A DNA stretch of 64,000 nucleotides from Aquimarina sp. BL5 (GCF_003443675.1 NZ_CP031963.1:5430501-5494500), one strand, 5' to 3'. Shown: positions 46,153 to 55,254, counted from the first letter of the stretch. The notes: generated by a model not told the origin, from the sequence alone. Translations and numbers: made by a program.

Positions 46153-46986
46153 CTAATCATTAGAAATACTTTCGTAAAGGCCAGTAATTTTATTAAATGA
46201 TTTGGTTAACTGATTAGTGGTTGAAAATATTTCTTGTAATTGAAATTCTCCATTGAATAAGCCTTTCGGATTTGTTTGGAATTTCTCCCATAACCCCATA
46301 ATGGACCCTAGTTCTTCTTCGATTTCAGTACTGTTATAACTACTAATTAATAAGTTTCCGATTACAGTGTCGAACTCTGTGTATACACTAGTTAAAACTT
46401 TTCTGTATTCATCACTTTCTTCTGTGAACATTGTAGAGGCTGTGTAATATAAACATAGTCTTTGAGAAAGCATTCGTTGTTTTCCTGATACATTTATTGT
46501 GTTTACCAATTCTTTATTTTTGTTTTGGAAAAATTGGTTGTTATAACTGAAGTTGTTTTCAATACTGACAACGACATCATTACATGCTTTTAGCAACGAT
46601 GTATTCATTTTCATTATTCTTAGACAATTTTGAGGGTTTGGTGTACTTGTAATAACTTCTTTGAAAACACTCCATAATTGCTCTACCTTTTTTATGGATA
46701 ACTTAACTGATGAGCTGGATGCATTTTTCGTTAATATTTGTAACTGCTTTTCAAAAATAAATTTACTAGAATTTAACTCTTTCTTTATAGCAGCATCACT
46801 TATTCCTTTCGCAAGTAATAAATAGGCTTTAGACATTTTCTGAGATAACATTCGTTGTTTTCCAGATATATTTATTGCTTTTCCATAAGTAATGGCGCCG
46901 AAATTGTTTGACTGAGAAGATATAATATTACACGTAAAAAGGATTACAGAAATAATTAGTAAAGTGTTTGTTTTCTTCTTTTTCAT
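46153..46986 (-). CDS. Exported protein with duplicated NIT/PilJ-like nitrate-sensing motif
   Basis: 277 residues. A signal peptide or N-terminal anchor (about 1-24) is followed by two copies of a helical module. Each is marked by the same motif as the sensor kinase at 38321: NISGKQRMLSQKMSKAYLLL (first) and NVSGKQRMLSQRLCLYY (second). There is no kinase, HAMP or methyl-accepting region, so it is a free-standing periplasmic module. It is convergent with the response regulator and divergent from nrtP. It could bind nitrate/nitrite and act with the histidine kinase; this is inference from shared motif and location. Confidence 0.8.
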   Translation of the reverse strand: MKKKKTNTLLIISVILFTCNIISSQSNNFGAITYGKAINISGKQRMLSQKMSKAYLLLAKGISDAAIKKELNSSKFIFEKQLQILTKNASSSSVKLSIKKVEQLWSVFKEVITSTPNPQNCLRIMKMNTSLLKACNDVVVSIENNFSYNNQFFQNKNKELVNTINVSGKQRMLSQRLCLYYTASTMFTEESDEYRKVLTSVYTEFDTVIGNLLISSYNSTEIEEELGSIMGLWEKFQTNPKGLFNGEFQLQEIFSTTNQLTKSFNKITGLYESISND

Positions 46987-47424
46987 AAGTAAGTTTTTAA
47001 ATTATTTATAGGGATTGTATGTATTAAATTGGGATTAATACTAATTCATTATGAGGGAAAATATCTACGCTTAATAGGGGTCTTTTCTTCAAAATACTTA
47101 CTTTTTTTTGACAAAACCAAATATTTGATACTTAGTTTTAGAACGAGGTTTTTTGACTTTTAATCGATTTATGGTAAAGCCATAATCATAGTGTGTTTAA
47201 AAAGTTATTGGTCTGTTTAATAATTGTTTAAGATGAAAATCGGGATCTAAGAGAGTTTTATTATTAATCTTGTAATTATCAGGTTTTAAAATTAACAAAT
47301 ACGTAATTAAAGTTTTAAATACTTATTTTTTTGATTAAAATTTATTTTTAATAAGTGTTTATACTTAGTTTTGACATGTTATTTATGAATTAACTAAAAT
47401 TTTAACATCAAAACAATTTGTACT
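46987..47424. other. 438-bp divergent regulatory region between the NIT-module gene and nrtP
   Basis: It holds the nrtP nitrate-box promoter (47352-47373). Further half sites resemble its arms: ATACTTAC near 47095, ATACTTAG near 47128, ATACGTAA near 47300 and AATACTTA near 47318. The cluster suggests several regulator dimers bind here and serve both genes. No coding frame of note. Confidence 0.6.
47352..47373 (+). promoter_or_regulatory. Nitrate-box promoter of nrtP
   Basis: TAAGTGTTTATACTTA (47352-47367), with one mismatch in the left arm, continues into TAGTTTTG (47366-47373), an exact TAnnTTTG. The start codon is 51 bases downstream. Confidence 0.7.
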
Positions 47425-48825
47425 ATGGATGTCTTAGGAAGATCTACAACATTAAATCTTTTAAACTTAAAGAGTCTGCCAATTCGAACTTTCTGGATAA
47501 CTTCAATAGCTTTTTTCTTATGCTTTTTTGCTTGGTTTGGTATTGTTCCTTTTATGCCTGATGTGATTAGGGATTTAGGTTTGACACCAGATCAAAAATG
47601 GAACTCTATAATTGTAGCTGTTACAGGAACAGTTTTCGCTAGACTTTTAATAGGTAAATTATGTGATAAATATGGACCTCGTATATGCTATACTTGGTTA
47701 TTGATGTTTGGTGCTATCCCTGTAATCTTGTTAGGCTTGGTTCAGACTCCGTTACAGTTTATTCTGTGTAGACTTTTTATTGGGTTTATAGGTGCGTCAT
47801 TTGTAATAACACAATTTCACACATCTATTATGTTTGCTTCGAATATAGTGGGTACAGCTAATGCAACTTCTGCCGGATGGGGTAATCTTGGTGGTGGAGC
47901 AAATAGGTTAGGTATGCCTCTTATAGCAGCTGCAGTGGTGAGTTTTGGTATGGCAGAGACGGAAGCCTGGAGATATTGTATGGTGGTTGCTGGTATCGTT
48001 TGTTTTTTAATGGGGATTGTGTATTACTTTTTTACACAGGACACTCCAAACGGAAATTATAAAGAATTAAAAGCTAAAGGAGCTTTGCCTCAATCAAAAA
48101 AAGATGAAATTAGTTTTTTGTCCGCTATTAAGGATTATAGAGTTTGGATTCTTTTTGTAGTGTATGCTGCTTGTTTTGGTATGGAGTTAACTGTTTATGG
48201 TACTATGGATGATTATCTTCAGAATACGTTTGGTTTGGAGAGGGCTACAGCGGGTAATTTAGTTCTTTCCTTTGCTTTAATGAATATTTTCGCAAGAACA
48301 CTAGGTGGTTTTTTTGGAGATAAATTCGGAAAACTAAAGGGATTGCGAGGTCGTGTGTTGTTTTTAGCAGTCATTCTTGCAGTAGAAGGGCTTATGCTCT
48401 CTTTATTTTCAGGAATGAGTGGATTAGCGTTTGGAATTGTCTTTTTGGTAGGTTTTAGTTTAACTGTTCAGATGGCCGAGGGAGCTACGTTTTCTGTTGT
48501 TCCTTTTATTAATAAAAAGGCAATAGGGTCTATTTCTGGAATTGTAGGAGCTGGAGGAAATGTAGGGGCTTTTGTGGCTGCAATGGTATTGAAGTCTAAA
48601 TCCGCAGTAGCTGAGAAAATGGCTATTTCAAAGAATCAGAATCTAGGACAAGAAGCGATGGATGCGGCTCAGGCTATTGCTTCTTCAGAAGCGGTGTCTG
48701 AAGGATATTTTTTAATAGGAGGTTTTGTAGTTCTAACGGCAATTGTTTCATTAACAATAAAATTTTCTACGGAAGATGAAAAAGCTATAGAGCATGAGAT
48801 AAAAGGTGTTGCTGTGACAAGCTAA
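47425..48825 (+). CDS. nrtP: Nitrate/nitrite MFS transporter (NNP family, NarK/NrtP type)
   Basis: 466 residues and twelve hydrophobic helices. Both nitrate signatures are visible: GWGNLGGGANRLG in helix 5 and GIVGAGGNVGAF in helix 11. The MFS loop motif GKLCDKYGPR is also present. It imports nitrate (or exchanges nitrate and nitrite) across the inner membrane. It is single on its transcript, between a nitrate-box promoter and a very strong terminator. The NNP assignment is firm; direction and substrate preference are not decided by sequence. Confidence 0.93.
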   Translation: MDVLGRSTTLNLLNLKSLPIRTFWITSIAFFLCFFAWFGIVPFMPDVIRDLGLTPDQKWNSIIVAVTGTVFARLLIGKLCDKYGPRICYTWLLMFGAIPVILLGLVQTPLQFILCRLFIGFIGASFVITQFHTSIMFASNIVGTANATSAGWGNLGGGANRLGMPLIAAAVVSFGMAETEAWRYCMVVAGIVCFLMGIVYYFFTQDTPNGNYKELKAKGALPQSKKDEISFLSAIKDYRVWILFVVYAACFGMELTVYGTMDDYLQNTFGLERATAGNLVLSFALMNIFARTLGGFFGDKFGKLKGLRGRVLFLAVILAVEGLMLSLFSGMSGLAFGIVFLVGFSLTVQMAEGATFSVVPFINKKAIGSISGIVGAGGNVGAFVAAMVLKSKSAVAEKMAISKNQNLGQEAMDAAQAIASSEAVSEGYFLIGGFVVLTAIVSLTIKFSTEDEKAIEHEIKGVAVTS

Positions 48826-48849
48826 GGTTTTATACAGTTTATATTAAAA

Positions 48850-48905
48850 CAAAAAGGCTTTTATATAGATGAGAAAACAATCTATATAAAAGCCTTTTTG
48901 TTTTG
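48850..48905 (+). terminator. Terminator after nrtP with a 21-bp perfect stem
   Basis: Bases 48850-48870 pair without mismatch with 48880-48900 around a 9-base loop. The T-run is part of the second arm (GCCTTTTTG), followed by TTTTG. Confidence 0.9.
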
Positions 48906-49224
48906 TTAAGGGTAAATTAAATTCATATCGGTTGAATAAATGTGGAATCAGAATTCATTTAGTACGTAGTTTATAGGTAATTGTAAAAAAACATTTTAGT
49001 TATTTATAGTAAAGTCTATTGAATAATATTGGTCGTTTTTTGATTCTTTTCTTGATTATTTATGTTTTTAGAGTGCTGATTTTTAAGAGCTTTGTTGTTT
49101 TTTTTTCTTGGGTATTGTCATTCTCTTAAAAATAAGTGGTTAATTTTTTCTACAAAATAATATTTGCCTACTATTTTTTATAAATCAAAAATACTTAGTT
49201 AAATACGTATTTGTATATGTATAA

Positions 49225-49247
49225 TTAAGTATAAATACTTAATTTTG
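49225..49247 (+). promoter_or_regulatory. Nitrate-box promoter of nrtA
   Basis: TTAAGTATAAATACTTAA (49225-49242; arms TTAAGTA and TACTTAA, spacer TAAA) continues into TAATTTTG (49240-49247). The nrtA start is 37 bases downstream. Confidence 0.8.
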
Positions 49248-49284
49248 TTTTATTCTATTAGCTGAATAATAAAAAAAGTAAATT

Positions 49285-50691
49285 ATGATAAAACTTAATT
49301 TTAAAATTATAGCAGTACTCACGGTTTTTACATTGATGTCCTGTGCAGGAGAAAAGAAAAAAGAAATTGCATCAAGTGATGCAAGTCTAGAAGAAGAGAC
49401 ATCAAAGTTAACTATAGAGAAACCACAATTAACTTTTGGTTTTATAAAGTTGACAGATATGGCTCCTTTGGCAATAGCTAAAGAAAAAGGCTTTTTTGAA
49501 GAAGAAGGGTTGTTTGTTTCTGTAGAGGCTCAATCAAATTGGAAAAATGTATTGGATCGTGTTATCGATGGACAGTTGGATGGTTCTCATATGTTAGCAG
49601 GTCAGCCTATTGCAGCTGGGGCAGGTTTTGGTAGACAAGCAGAATTAGTAACTCCTTTTTCCATGGATTTAAACGGTAATGGTATAACGGTATCTAATGA
49701 TGTTTGGTCTAAAATGAAGTCTAATGTTCCAAAAGGTGAAGATGGAAAACCAATTCATCCTATTTCCGCCGACGCATTGAAGCCGGTAATAGAATCTTAT
49801 AAAAATGATGGAAAGGCTTTTAAAATGGGGATGGTATTTCCGGTATCTACGCATAACTATGAAATAAGATATTGGTTAGCTGCAGCAGGTATCAATCCTG
49901 GTATGTATTCTAAAGATAATATTCAAGGGCAAATTGATGCAGATGTATTACTTTCTGTAACTCCACCACCACAAATGCCTGCAACTCTAGAGGCTGGTAC
50001 AATATATGGATACTGCGTGGGAGAGCCCTGGAATCAACAAGCGGTTTTTAAAGGAATTGGTGTTCCTGTGGTTACTAATTATGATATCTGGAAAAACAAT
50101 CCGGAGAAAGTGTTTGTAATGACTAAGAAGTTTGTGGAGCAATATCCTAATACTGCAACTGCTGTAACTAAAGCATTGATTAGAGCAGGTAAATGGTTAG
50201 ATACTCCTGGTAATCGTCCAGAGGCAGTGAAAATATTATCAATGCCAGAATATGTTGGAGCAGATGAAGTGGTATTAGCAAATTCTATGACAGGTACTTT
50301 TGAGTTCGAAAAAGGAGATAAAAGAGAAATGCCGGACTTTAATGTATTCTATAGACACGATGCTACATATCCTTTCTATTCTGATGGTATATGGTTTCTG
50401 ACTCAAATGAGACGATGGGGACAAATTCCTGATAGTAAGCCTGCAGCTTGGTATGATAAAACGATTAAAGATATCTATCGTCCTGATATTTGGAAAAAAG
50501 CGGCTAAACTCTTAGTTGATGAAGGTCATCTTGAGGCTTCAGAGTTACCTAAAACAGATGGTTATAAACCAGCAACTACTGATTTTATTGATGGAAATAA
50601 ATATGATGCTAAAGATCCAATAGGGTACATCAATAGTTTTGGTATTGGAAATAAAGAAAATACGGAAGGTGTTTCAAGTATTGAGAAATAA
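49285..50691 (+). CDS. nrtA: Nitrate ABC transporter substrate-binding lipoprotein
   Basis: 468 residues. The lipoprotein signal ends at LMSC (Cys20). The NrtA/CmpA-type binding domain starts [20 protein letters not shown] and includes [12 protein letters not shown] and the [13 protein letters not shown] segment. It captures nitrate in the periplasm for the permease encoded next. It is the first gene of nrtA-permease-ATPase-ATPase. A hairpin directly at the stop codon probably lowers expression of the later genes relative to this binding protein. Confidence 0.93.
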   Translation: MIKLNFKIIAVLTVFTLMSCAGEKKKEIASSDASLEEETSKLTIEKPQLTFGFIKLTDMAPLAIAKEKGFFEEEGLFVSVEAQSNWKNVLDRVIDGQLDGSHMLAGQPIAAGAGFGRQAELVTPFSMDLNGNGITVSNDVWSKMKSNVPKGEDGKPIHPISADALKPVIESYKNDGKAFKMGMVFPVSTHNYEIRYWLAAAGINPGMYSKDNIQGQIDADVLLSVTPPPQMPATLEAGTIYGYCVGEPWNQQAVFKGIGVPVVTNYDIWKNNPEKVFVMTKKFVEQYPNTATAVTKALIRAGKWLDTPGNRPEAVKILSMPEYVGADEVVLANSMTGTFEFEKGDKREMPDFNVFYRHDATYPFYSDGIWFLTQMRRWGQIPDSKPAAWYDKTIKDIYRPDIWKKAAKLLVDEGHLEASELPKTDGYKPATTDFIDGNKYDAKDPIGYINSFGIGNKENTEGVSSIEK

Positions 50692-50715
50692 AAAGAGAGT
50701 ATTCTCTTTTTGTTT
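50690..50715 (+). terminator. Attenuating hairpin after nrtA
   Basis: AAAAAGAGA / TCTCTTTTT forms a 9-bp stem with a 4-base loop overlapping the nrtA stop codon, followed by GTTT. Partial termination would give more binding protein than permease. Confidence 0.6.
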
Positions 50716-50814
50716 CTCCTTCTAGCGAAAAACAAGCAAAGTAATCTAATATCTCTAGTGCAGAAAATGATGTGTTTTAAATGACTGGAGAGAATAAGTT
50801 TTAAAAGAAATAAA

Positions 50815-51912
50815 ATGAAAGATAGGTCTATACATATTCTCAATTTTGTAGGATTAGGTTTTTTTGAACCAGCCATAAGGTTGGCTACTGGTGAGGAAAT
50901 AAAGAAGAATTTAATTGCTTTATTTAAAAAAGTATTACTGCCATTATTGTCAGTAGGATTGTTTTTGGTGTTATGGCATTCTGGTGCTACATATCTATAT
51001 AATTTAGAAAAAGATGCTCGAATCGAAAAGGCCTTAACGGATCAAGGAGAAGCTGCAGCGTTAGAGATGCGTACGTGTATTGAATCAGGTGATATAAGTT
51101 GTCAGCCTAATACATTACCATCACCGGCCCAAGTTTGGACTGCTTATGAGTCACTTTTGGCAGATCATGTGATTATATCCGATAAAAAGACAGCTTTCGC
51201 GGAGAAAGTAGCTACAACAAACGCACAAAGAGAAGCACAAGGATTAGCGCAAATTACATATACCGGAAGGCCATCATTTGTAGATCAAATATTTACAAGT
51301 CTTAAAACAGTGTTTGCAGGATTTTTGTTAGCCTTATTCATTGCGGTTCCTATTGGAATTATGTTAGGATTAAGTAAGACACTCAGATCATCTGTAAACT
51401 GGTTGATTCAGATATTTAAGCCGGTTTCTCCAGTTGTTTGGTTGTTATTGGTGTTTATGATTGTGAAAACATTGACTCGTGGTTCTGACTCTGATAGTTC
51501 CTTTATTATCTCATTTATAAGTGTTGGATTATGTTCTATGTGGGCAACACTGGTGAACACAAGTATGGGAGTGTCTTCAGTTGATAAAGATTATATAAAT
51601 GTAGCTAAGGTGCTTCAGTTGAGTGTTGCGCAAAAAGTGTTTAAGATTATTTTACCATCTTCATTTCCTTTAATATTTACAGGTTTGAGAATTACTTTAT
51701 CAGTAGCTTGGATGGTATTAATTGCTATAGAGTTGTTAGCACAAAGTCCGGGATTAGGTTCTTTTGTTTGGGAGGAATTTCAGAATGGAGCAAATGACTC
51801 AAACTCTAAAATTATCGTAGCGATGTTTGTAATCGGTATTATAGGGTTTTTATTAGATCGCATCATGTTAACGATACAAAAGTTTGTCACTTTTACAGAA
51901 GAAACAGCTTAA
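50815..51912 (+). CDS. nrtB: Nitrate ABC transporter permease
   Basis: 365 residues. The C-terminal two thirds are a BPD-type permease with about five helices and the EAA-like loop (NVAKVLQLSVAQKVFKIILP). The N-terminal half has one helix (about 40-62) and a long periplasmic loop containing two cysteines (CIESGDISC), an extension beyond the usual ~270-residue NrtB. The first Met could be replaced by later ones, but the coding frame has no break. It lies 123 bases after nrtA and 10 bases before the first ATPase gene. Confidence 0.9.
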   Translation: MKDRSIHILNFVGLGFFEPAIRLATGEEIKKNLIALFKKVLLPLLSVGLFLVLWHSGATYLYNLEKDARIEKALTDQGEAAALEMRTCIESGDISCQPNTLPSPAQVWTAYESLLADHVIISDKKTAFAEKVATTNAQREAQGLAQITYTGRPSFVDQIFTSLKTVFAGFLLALFIAVPIGIMLGLSKTLRSSVNWLIQIFKPVSPVVWLLLVFMIVKTLTRGSDSDSSFIISFISVGLCSMWATLVNTSMGVSSVDKDYINVAKVLQLSVAQKVFKIILPSSFPLIFTGLRITLSVAWMVLIAIELLAQSPGLGSFVWEEFQNGANDSNSKIIVAMFVIGIIGFLLDRIMLTIQKFVTFTEETA

Positions 51913-51922
51913 AACATAGATT

Positions 51923-52786
51923 ATGGCATATATAGAATTAAGAAATGTATCCAAATCTTTTGGAACCGGAAAAGATCGTACACAAGTATTGTCTAATATT
52001 AATTTGGAAATTGAAGAAGGAGAATTTGTTGCCATTGTTGGTTTTACTGGTAGTGGAAAAACTACGTTAATAAATCTTATATCTGGTTTGTTAATGCCTG
52101 ATGAAGGTCAGGTTTTATTTAAAGGAGAGCCGGTTACAGGGCCTAGTCACGAGAGAGGAGTGATTTTTCAGAATTACTCACTATTACCTTGGTTGAATGT
52201 TCGTAATAATGTAGGTATGGCAGTGAAGGAGGCATTTAAGAAAATGTCCAAAAAAAATAGAAGTAAACGTGTAGAGGATTATGTCGAGATGGTAAATCTT
52301 TCGCCTGCTATTGGTAAATTACCTAAAGAACTTTCAGGAGGTATGCGACAACGCGTATCTGTTACTAGAGCTTTATCAATGAGTCCTGATGTGATTTTGA
52401 TGGATGAGCCGCTGAGTGCATTAGATGCTTTAACTAGAGGGAACTTACAAGAGGAAATTCTTAATATCTGGAACAAGGATAAGAAGACGGCCTTATTGAT
52501 TACTAATGATGTTGATGAAGGGATTTTAATGGCAGATCGGATCATTCCATTGAAGCCTGGTCCGAAAGCTACACTTGGACCTGAGTATAAAATCAATCTG
52601 GAGCGGCCCAGAGATAAAGCAGCGCTTAATCATAATGAAGACTATAAGCAACTCCGTAATGGTATTATGGAATATCTTATTCAAATAGGAGAGCAAAGAG
52701 CTTCTAAAAAACAAAGCAATTACGTGTTGCCTGATATCAAACCCAGAGTTAAAGTTACACCTTTTGGGAGAATGAGTTTTAGCTAA
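51923..52786 (+). CDS. nrtC: Nitrate ABC transporter ATP-binding subunit (NrtC-like, no regulatory domain)
   Basis: 287 residues. Walker [11 protein letters not shown]-loop FQNYSLLPW, signature LSGGMRQRV, Walker [13 protein letters not shown]. The H-loop position reads [10 protein letters not shown], with Asn where His is normal, so ATP hydrolysis by this subunit may be weak and the partner ATPase may do the work. Unlike cyanobacterial NrtC it has no fused NrtA-like domain. It pairs with the product of the next gene, 11 bases downstream. Confidence 0.88.
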   Translation: MAYIELRNVSKSFGTGKDRTQVLSNINLEIEEGEFVAIVGFTGSGKTTLINLISGLLMPDEGQVLFKGEPVTGPSHERGVIFQNYSLLPWLNVRNNVGMAVKEAFKKMSKKNRSKRVEDYVEMVNLSPAIGKLPKELSGGMRQRVSVTRALSMSPDVILMDEPLSALDALTRGNLQEEILNIWNKDKKTALLITNDVDEGILMADRIIPLKPGPKATLGPEYKINLERPRDKAALNHNEDYKQLRNGIMEYLIQIGEQRASKKQSNYVLPDIKPRVKVTPFGRMSFS

Positions 52787-52797
52787 AACATAGTAAA

Positions 52798-53622
52798 ATG
52801 GAAACATTGAAAGAATTAAAAGAGGTAAGAAGAATACATAATGGATTGTTTGAGGATAAGTATATGTTAGATATTTCTCAGTTGACTAAAATCTATCCAA
52901 CACCTAAAGGAGATTATGTAGTTTTAGACGATCTTGATTTAAAAGTAAAACATGAAGAGTTTATCTCTATTATTGGTCACTCAGGTTGTGGTAAATCTAC
53001 ATTGCTCACTATGATTGCTGGACTTAATCCTATTTCTAGAGGAACAATTGTAGCGGATAATCAAACAATTAGAGGTCCTGGGCCTGATCGAGGAGTTATA
53101 TTCCAGTCTCCTAGTTTGTTGCCCTGGATGACCGCATATGATAATGTGATGTTGGGTGTTAAACAGGTATTTGGACACGGAACGAAAAAAGATAGAGATG
53201 ATATTGTGAAATATTATCTATCAAAAGTAGGTTTGGAAGATGCCATGTATAAGAAGGCAAAGGAATTGTCTCAAGGGATGCAACAACGTGTTGGAATTGC
53301 TAGAGCATTTGCACTGAAGCCAAAGGTATTGTTATTAGATGAGCCATTCGGAATGTTAGATTCTCTTACGAGAGGAGAATTGCAAGATGTGTTGATAGAG
53401 GTTTGGAATCAAGAAAAAATTACTGCTATCATGATTACTCACGACGTTGACGAGTCTATTTTTCTAGCAGATAGGGTGATTATGATGACAAGTGGGCCAA
53501 GAGCAAAAGTTGGAGATATACTGGAAATCGATTTTGAACGACCTCGTTTAAGAAAAGATGTTTTGGAGCATCCCGACTATTATAAATACAGGGAACATTT
53601 GATAAATTTTCTTGAGCATTAG
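52798..53622 (+). CDS. nrtD: Nitrate ABC transporter ATP-binding subunit (NrtD-like)
   Basis: 274 residues with a complete set of motifs: Walker [13 protein letters not shown]-loop FQSPSLLPW, signature LSQGMQQRV, Walker [13 protein letters not shown] and H-loop MITHDVDES. An N-terminal extension of about 25 residues precedes the ABC domain. It is likely the catalytically competent half of a heterodimeric ATPase, since its partner lacks the H-loop histidine. Last gene of the importer operon; a weak long-loop hairpin follows at 53656-53699. Confidence 0.9.
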   Translation: METLKELKEVRRIHNGLFEDKYMLDISQLTKIYPTPKGDYVVLDDLDLKVKHEEFISIIGHSGCGKSTLLTMIAGLNPISRGTIVADNQTIRGPGPDRGVIFQSPSLLPWMTAYDNVMLGVKQVFGHGTKKDRDDIVKYYLSKVGLEDAMYKKAKELSQGMQQRVGIARAFALKPKVLLLDEPFGMLDSLTRGELQDVLIEVWNQEKITAIMITHDVDESIFLADRVIMMTSGPRAKVGDILEIDFERPRLRKDVLEHPDYYKYREHLINFLEH

Positions 53623-54183
53623 AATTTTGTAAAGGAAATATTCAATTCTTAGTATACACCTTATATTGTTGTTTAGGTATAAATGACAGTATAAGGTGTT
53701 TCTGTTTATCGGTTTTTGTTAATACTGCTTAAACACGGTTTATGCATTAAAAAATCTATTATATCTGGGAACTACTTCAAATACAATCGCCTTTGCTTAG
53801 TTTTTTAATGTAACCATAGCGATGCTATGCTAAAATTAAGAAAACTGTTGTATTTATTGTATCTCCCAGCTTCATTACGAGGTTCTAATGCATAAATAGG
53901 GTTAAATAAGACTGTTTTATAACTATTAAACTTACTAAATATTAAAATTTCGCTAATTCAAATTGCAAAAAAAATAATTTAACTAAACGTTTTTTTGTTA
54001 AAATGTAATAATTTAGTATGAACCTCTAATTTTTTAGGGGTCATTTGCTTTTTTATGTGTTTTATGTATAGATTTGTATCGTTTTTATAGGGTTACTTTA
54101 TGATAAATTACATTTTTTGATGAAATAACCCTATAAAAATTAGGGATAGTTGTTTAGAGAAAGAATTTTTTAAAAAAAGGAGT
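53623..54183. other. 561-bp gene-free region after nrtD, with a fold-back element
   Basis: It contains a weak terminator-like hairpin (ACACCTTATA at about 53656 pairing with TATAAGGTGT at 53690-53699). Next is the 158-bp fold-back element, then a very AT-rich leader for the small gene at 54184. No plausible coding frame was seen. Confidence 0.65.
53739..53896. repeat. 158-bp imperfect fold-back (inverted repeat) element, possible decayed MITE
   Basis: The ends TTTATGCATTA (53739-53749) and TAATGCATAAA (53886-53896) are perfect inverted 11-mers. Moving inward, matching blocks occur in the same order on both arms: CTGGGA, AAATACAA, AGTTTT-n-TTAAT, and finally CATAGC-GAT-GCTATG at the centre. 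The arms differ by scattered substitutions and one ~12-base gap. No clear target duplication and no transposase were seen. Confidence 0.6.
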
Positions 54184-54513
54184 ATGAATATAGAAGAGTT
54201 GATAATGGTATCAATTACAGAATTTTTAGATGTTGAGGTACACCGGGATACCGGAAATCTTGATTTCTCTTCCAAAATAGAAATCGTAAAAAAGCGTATT
54301 ACCAATAAAGTCAAAAATAGCCCTGATGCTTATGGTATGGTTAACGGTGTAGAAGGATATGAGTATGAAATGTTTTTTAGTAGTAATCCTAATGACATGA
54401 TTAAAATTGATGGATGGATACCTATTGATACTAGTAGGATTGAAAAAGCTGATAAAATAGACGAATATATAGAAATTGGATTGCTTAGGAGGATAGGAAG
54501 CTCTTTAAGCTAA
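54184..54513 (+). CDS. Small protein of unknown function, tandem paralogue 1
   Basis: 109 residues, soluble, no signal peptide. I recognise no family. It shares with the next gene the blocks KIEIVKKRITNKVKNSP, YEYEMFFSSNPNDMIKIDGW and IPIDT. The predicted mix is an N-terminal helix (MNIEELIMVSITEFLDVEV) followed by alpha/beta segments. The position directly after an AAAAAAGG-type leader supports the ATG. It lies in the nitrate locus but has no nitrate box of its own that I can see. Function unknown. Confidence 0.7.
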   Translation: MNIEELIMVSITEFLDVEVHRDTGNLDFSSKIEIVKKRITNKVKNSPDAYGMVNGVEGYEYEMFFSSNPNDMIKIDGWIPIDTSRIEKADKIDEYIEIGLLRRIGSSLS

Positions 54514-54602
54514 CAAACATTAGTTATTGGTTTTGTTAAGAGTATGTTTTGCTAAGTCAATTTCATAATTAGATAAGTATTAACCCAAAAATAACACGAA
54601 CA

Positions 54603-54929
54603 ATGAAAGTAAATGAATTAATTACCGAAGCTATTACAGAGTTTTTAGAAGTAGAAGTAAGCAGAGATACAGGTAATCTGAATTTTGCATCTAAAATAGA
54701 AATCGTAAAAAAACGTATTACTAATAAAGTCAAAAATAGTCCAGAGTCATATGGAGTAAATAATAATTCGGATGCGTATGAGTATGAAATGTTTTTTAGT
54801 AGCAATCCTAATGACATGATTAAAATTGATGGATGGATACCAATTGATACTGGGAAAATTAAAAAAGCTGATAAAATAAAAGAGTATATAGAAATCGGTT
54901 TATTGAGAAAAATTGAAAAAGCAGCCTAG
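54603..54929 (+). CDS. Small protein of unknown function, tandem paralogue 2
   Basis: 108 residues, alignable end to end with the product of 54184-54513 and close to it at DNA level in the middle. The middle of the protein (GVNNNSDAYE) and the C-terminus differ most. Two copies 89 bases apart point to a tandem duplication with both copies kept open. The conserved FFSSNPNDMIKIDGW block suggests a common binding surface. No function can be assigned; the surrounding nitrate genes are the only hint. Confidence 0.7.
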   Translation: MKVNELITEAITEFLEVEVSRDTGNLNFASKIEIVKKRITNKVKNSPESYGVNNNSDAYEYEMFFSSNPNDMIKIDGWIPIDTGKIKKADKIKEYIEIGLLRKIEKAA

Positions 54930-54976
54930 ACTGTAACGTTATAGTTCATAAATTTTTCCAAAAAGGAACAAGTTAT

Positions 54977-55040
54977 AAGCTCTGTTTGTTGAATATTGGT
55001 ATATTTAGTCTAATATTTGAACAAGCAGAGCTTGTTTCTT
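54977..55040 (+). terminator. Long hairpin after the tandem paralogues
   Basis: AAGCTCTGTTTGTT (54977-54990) pairs with AACAAGCAGAGCTT (55020-55033) with one G-U pair, and the inner AATATT/AATATT can also pair. It is followed by GTTTCTTT. Probably a terminator for the small genes. Confidence 0.6.
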
Positions 55041-55221
55041 TAGGTATGGTTTTTTTAAACTCAATTAGATAATAAATTATGCATTTTTATAAAGAAACTA
55101 CTTTTGCTTATTTGATAGTAAAGTGTTTACATTAGTGTTTATGAAAACATATAGGGTTTTATCCTAAATAATTTAGTGTTTGAAACCTTAAAGACTAGTA
55201 GCTTTAAGTGTTTCTTGTGTT

Positions 55222-55254
55222 GCCGGTTACGAGAAGTCGTAACCGGCTTTTTTT
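55222..55254 (+). terminator. Plus-strand terminator overlapping the 3' end of ccsA
   Basis: GCCGGTTACGA / TCGTAACCGGC forms an 11-bp perfect stem with a GAAG loop, followed by seven T on the plus strand. The ccsA stop codon and its last eight codons, on the opposite strand, are inside the element. Confidence 0.85.

Larger units (their letters stand above)
48826..49284. other. 459-bp region between nrtP and nrtA
   Basis: It contains the nrtP terminator at its start and the nrtA nitrate-box promoter at its end. In between it is very T-rich. Near the promoter are an extra half site, ATACTTAG (about 49191-49198), and the perfect palindrome AAATACGTATTT (49201-49212). I see no coding frame. Confidence 0.65.

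Noticed and set aside
53985..53992. AAACGTTT as another LacI-type operator
   Set aside because: It lacks extended symmetry, sits in a poly-T/poly-A stretch, and no sugar gene is near; likely chance.
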